Source of the DNA: Nitrososphaerota archaeon | GTDB lineage: Archaea > Thermoproteota > Nitrososphaeria > Nitrososphaerales > Gagatemarchaeaceae | NCBI GenBank assembly: GCA_028867035.1 | Contig: JAGWHB010000004.1 | Location: forward strand, 186,001-250,000 | DNA: 64,000 nucleotides | Direction: 5' to 3' | In this document: in pieces, positions 61,441 through 64,000 of the stretch | Numbering within the stretch: position 1 is the stretch's first letter | Layout of the letters: every line of letters starts with the position of its first letter | Translations under genes and position numbers: made by a program | Notes under the pieces: model-generated | What the model saw: only the letters and a program-made list of their open reading frames with translations | What the model was told of the DNA's origin: nothing | Databases searched by the model: none

Positions 61441-62589
61441 TTGAAGTTCTCGTATTTCCTTCCTACCAAGCTGTCGTTCGGATTCGGCACGGTGGAGGGG
61501 GTCGGGGCAGAGGCGGAGGGGCTGGGGGGCACGAGAGCCCTGGTCGTGACGGACAAGGTCATGGTCAAGACGGGCATTGTAGGGAGGGTCGGTTCCCATC
61601 TAGGGGGCGTCGCATTCGACGTCTTCGACGAGGTCGAGGCGGAGCCGAGGATAGAGGTCGCCCAGGCCGTAGCTGACAAGGTCAGGTCCGCACCTTACGA
61701 CCTCGTGATAGGAGTGGGCGGGGGAAGCTCCATGGATATGGCCAAGGTCGCATCAGGGCTTGCCACCAACCGGGGCCCGGCGAGGTCCTACGTCGGCAGC
61801 AACCTCTTCCCAAAGAGGCCGCTCCCGTCCATAATGGTCCCGACGACTGCGGGGACGGGCGCCGAATTGACGGTTACGTCGATGGTCACAGTCGACGGAC
61901 ACAAGCAGTGGATCAACAGCCCACTGCTCCTCCCGTCGGTCGCGGTCGTGGACCCGGAGCTCACCATGAGCATGCCTCCGAGCGTGACAGCCGCTACGGG
62001 GATGGACGCGCTCTGTCATAACACAGAGGCTTATCTTTCGAACCTCGCCAGCCCGATCACCGATTCAGCCGCCATCGAGGGGATCAGACTGATAGTCAAG
62101 AACCTGGAGAAAGCTTACGACTTGGGCACCGACAGGGCCGCCAGGGAGTCCATGAGCCTCGGAGCGCTCATGGGGGGCATCGCCCTGCAGGCGAAGATGG
62201 TGTATGGCCACTCGATTGGGTACACGATCGCCACCCGGTTCAAGCTGCCACACGGCGTCTCCTGCGGGCTTCCGCTCCCATACATCATCTCGAACTACGC
62301 TGTGGCCTGCGGGCCGAAGATGCCCAAGCTGGCTGAGGCATTCGGGGTGAGCCCGGCGGGGGACCCTTCGGAGCTCGGGAAGGCAGTCGGAGAGAAGGCC
62401 AGGAGCATCGCCGCCCACGTCAAGATACCTACGACCCTGAAGGAGCTGGGGGTAGCGGAGGGGGACCTCTCCTCCTTGGCCGAGGAGTGTGTAACCATGT
62501 ACCCGCGCCCGAGCAGCCCCCTGGTGTTCGACGCCAGGAGCATGGGCCTGCTCTATCGCCGCATGTGGGAAGGCAGTCTCGAAGCGTGA
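61441..62589 (+). CDS. Iron-type alcohol dehydrogenase (group III)
   Basis: A 382-residue NAD(P)-dependent dehydrogenase. The family opening KFSYFLPTKLSFGFGTVE, the nucleotide-binding VIGVGGGSSMDMAKV, the MVPTTAGTGAELT motif and the metal-site stretch GMDALCHNTEAYLS ... GHSIGYTIATRFKLPHGVSCGL are all present. The frame continues upstream to 61225, but TTG 61441 is supported by the TATA spacing and family length. The adjacent aldehyde dehydrogenase suggests an alcohol-to-acid pair. Substrate unknown. Confidence 0.9.
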   Translation: MKFSYFLPTKLSFGFGTVEGVGAEAEGLGGTRALVVTDKVMVKTGIVGRVGSHLGGVAFDVFDEVEAEPRIEVAQAVADKVRSAPYDLVIGVGGGSSMDMAKVASGLATNRGPARSYVGSNLFPKRPLPSIMVPTTAGTGAELTVTSMVTVDGHKQWINSPLLLPSVAVVDPELTMSMPPSVTAATGMDALCHNTEAYLSNLASPITDSAAIEGIRLIVKNLEKAYDLGTDRAARESMSLGALMGGIALQAKMVYGHSIGYTIATRFKLPHGVSCGLPLPYIISNYAVACGPKMPKLAEAFGVSPAGDPSELGKAVGEKARSIAAHVKIPTTLKELGVAEGDLSSLAEECVTMYPRPSSPLVFDARSMGLLYRRMWEGSLEA

Positions 62590-62599
62590 GCGAACCACA

Positions 62600-62609
62600 A
62601 ATTTATACG
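62600..62609 (+). promoter_or_regulatory. TATA-like box of the aldehyde dehydrogenase gene
   Basis: AATTTATACG. It predicts transcription start near 62631, giving a leader of about 10 nt to the TTG at 62639 or ATG at 62645. Confidence 0.5.
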
Positions 62610-62644
62610 GGTGGCGACGAGGTCAGAGGCAGATTATTTTGAAG

Positions 62645-64000
62645 ATGCTGATCCAAGGACAACTTGCCGACGCCCAGGGCGCCGATGTGATTCGCGTGTC
62701 TAACCCCGCGACTGGGGAGCTGGTCGACTCCGTCCCAAAGGGGGGGAGGGAGGATGCGAAGAGGGCAATCGACGCTGCCAGCGACGCCTTCAAGGTGTGG
62801 TCCGAGAAGCCCAGCCTGGAACGCTCGAGGGTACTCCTGAAGATATCAGAAATAGTAAGGGCGAACGTCGAAGACCTCGCGCCGACCCTCACTCTTGAGC
62901 AGGGGAAGCCCCTGGGGGAGTCGAAGAGCGAGATCAATTCATTCGCCAACACTTGTGAATACTACGCGGGGCTCATCGGGAGGGTCAGAGGAGCCCAGAC
63001 CCCCTTCTCGACAGGGGAGGGCTTCTTCATAGTCACGAAGAGGCCGCTCGGAGTGGTCGGGGCGATTCTGCCCTGGAACTTTCCGGTCTCTCTTATGGGG
63101 TGGAAGGTGGCGCCGGGCCTCGCCGCGGGGAACACATTCGTGGTGAAGCCTGCCAGCACTACGCCCATCACGGACATCAAGGTCGCGAGCCTGATGACGA
63201 AGGCAGGGCTCCCGCCTGGAGCCGTCAACGTGGTCACCGGGCCGGGTGGGGTAGTCGGGGAGGAGCTCCTCGACAATCCGAAGGTCGCCAAGATCGCCTT
63301 CACCGGCGAGACTGCGACCGGGAAGAGGATAATGGAGGGGTCCGCGAAGTCGATCAAGAGGCTCACCCTTGAGCTGGGAGGGTCCGACCCTATGATCGTG
63401 TGCGATGACGCCGATCTTGAGCTGGCAGTGGAGGGGGCGGCGTGGGGGAGGTTCAGGAACTGCGGGCAGTCGTGCACATCAGTCAAGCGCCTCTTCCTTT
63501 TCGAGTCGATCGCGGAGGGGTTCATCAAGAGCTTCGCGGAGAAGGTGAAGACGATCAGGATCGGGAACGGGATGGACCAGTCAACCCACATGGGCCCGGT
63601 CCACACCGACGAGCAGAGGGGGAAGGTCGAATCAATGGTAGAGGATGCGGAGAACAGGGGCGCCAAGGACCTGGTGAAAGGCGGAAGGCCCTCGGACAAG
63701 GGGCTGGAGAAGGGGAACTTCTATTCTCCGACGGTCCTGACGGACGTAGGCTACGATGCCCAGATGGCGAGGGAGGAGTGCTTCGGGCCGGCGCTCCCCA
63801 TATTCGTGGTGAAGGACCTTGAGGAGGCCATAGAGAGGGCGAACGACACTCCGTACGGCCTGGGTTCGTCTGTCTGGACCAAGGACGTGGAGAGGGCCTA
63901 TCACACGGCAGAGAGGATTCAGGCGGGGACCACGTGGGTGAACTCACCTCCCATATCCAGGGCCGAGGTACCATTCGGGGGGTTCAAGCAGAGCGGCTTC
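62645..64000 (+). CDS. Aldehyde dehydrogenase, succinate-semialdehyde-dehydrogenase-like (3' end cut by window)
   Basis: 452 codons are visible and the frame is open at the window end, so roughly 10-20 residues are missing. It oxidises an aldehyde to an acid with NAD(P). Motifs are GAILPWNFPVSLMGWKVAPGLAAGN, KPASTTP, FTGETATGK, the general-base region LELGGSDPMIV, the catalytic Cys in NCGQSCTS, and AREECFGPALP and PFGGFKQSG near the end. Start is ATG 62645; an in-frame TTG lies two codons upstream. It probably works with the preceding alcohol dehydrogenase. Confidence 0.92.
   Translation, partial: MLIQGQLADAQGADVIRVSNPATGELVDSVPKGGREDAKRAIDAASDAFKVWSEKPSLERSRVLLKISEIVRANVEDLAPTLTLEQGKPLGESKSEINSFANTCEYYAGLIGRVRGAQTPFSTGEGFFIVTKRPLGVVGAILPWNFPVSLMGWKVAPGLAAGNTFVVKPASTTPITDIKVASLMTKAGLPPGAVNVVTGPGGVVGEELLDNPKVAKIAFTGETATGKRIMEGSAKSIKRLTLELGGSDPMIVCDDADLELAVEGAAWGRFRNCGQSCTSVKRLFLFESIAEGFIKSFAEKVKTIRIGNGMDQSTHMGPVHTDEQRGKVESMVEDAENRGAKDLVKGGRPSDKGLEKGNFYSPTVLTDVGYDAQMAREECFGPALPIFVVKDLEEAIERANDTPYGLGSSVWTKDVERAYHTAERIQAGTTWVNSPPISRAEVPFGGFKQSGF

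Overview
The window is archaeal chromosome, most likely from the Thaumarchaeota/Nitrososphaeria side of the tree. Evidence: an archaeal rpoH-rpoB-rpoA-rpl30e-nusA-rps12-rps7 cluster in which RpoA is one uninterrupted chain (A' and A'' fused, a trait known for Thaumarchaeota), archaeal-type uS7/uS12/eL30, a Hef-type helicase, the two-subunit aconitase X (phosphomevalonate dehydratase) of the archaeal mevalonate route, membrane-anchored cupredoxins, and a tRNA with no encoded CCA. The DNA is GC-rich. Many genes begin with TTG or GTG, and several start codons lie about 26 bp after a TATA-like box, so leaderless mRNAs look common. No ammonia-oxidation genes are seen, and the exact lineage is uncertain.

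Layout: 1-5.9 kb, an esterase, a guaB-guaA-adenosine deaminase purine operon, an acetyltransferase and a hydrolase-fold protein without its serine. 5.9-16.7 kb, the RNA polymerase/ribosomal cluster on the minus strand, with a large intein inside uS12. 17-22 kb, branched-chain aminotransferase and aconitase A, the latter split by a second intein exactly at an iron-sulfur cysteine. 22-29.7 kb, membrane proteins, a YyaL-type thioredoxin-fold protein, a stress protein and a permease. 29.7-37.3 kb, a tRNA-Leu followed by an RHS island. 37.3-52.7 kb, VKOR, helicase, pyruvate kinase, a PadR-controlled pair of ABC exporters, a carbohydrate/lipid block, DNA repair, and CBS/Usp proteins. 52.9-57 kb, small membrane/redox proteins, a CoA-transferase and a double cupredoxin. 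57-64 kb, an enolase-superfamily enzyme, aconitase X, an iron-type alcohol dehydrogenase and an aldehyde dehydrogenase cut by the window end.

The most unusual region is the RHS island. A 1,965-residue secreted-type RHS/YD-repeat protein ends in a 189-residue variable tip. Its stop codon overlaps by 4 nt the start of a two-helix membrane protein of low GC, which is the arrangement expected of a toxin and its immunity protein. That gene runs straight into a decayed second copy of the RHS core. The segment lies between an intact tRNA-Leu and a copy of its last 14 bases. The apparent signal peptide of the RHS protein is reached only by a -1 frameshift at an A AAA AAC heptamer just after a leaderless TTG start. 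Together these suggest an archaeal RHS polymorphic-toxin locus that has swapped tips and moved by way of a tRNA gene.

The two inteins are the other highlight. Both sit at nearly invariant positions of essential proteins, carry LAGLIDADG-type endonuclease motifs, and are visibly lower in GC than their hosts.
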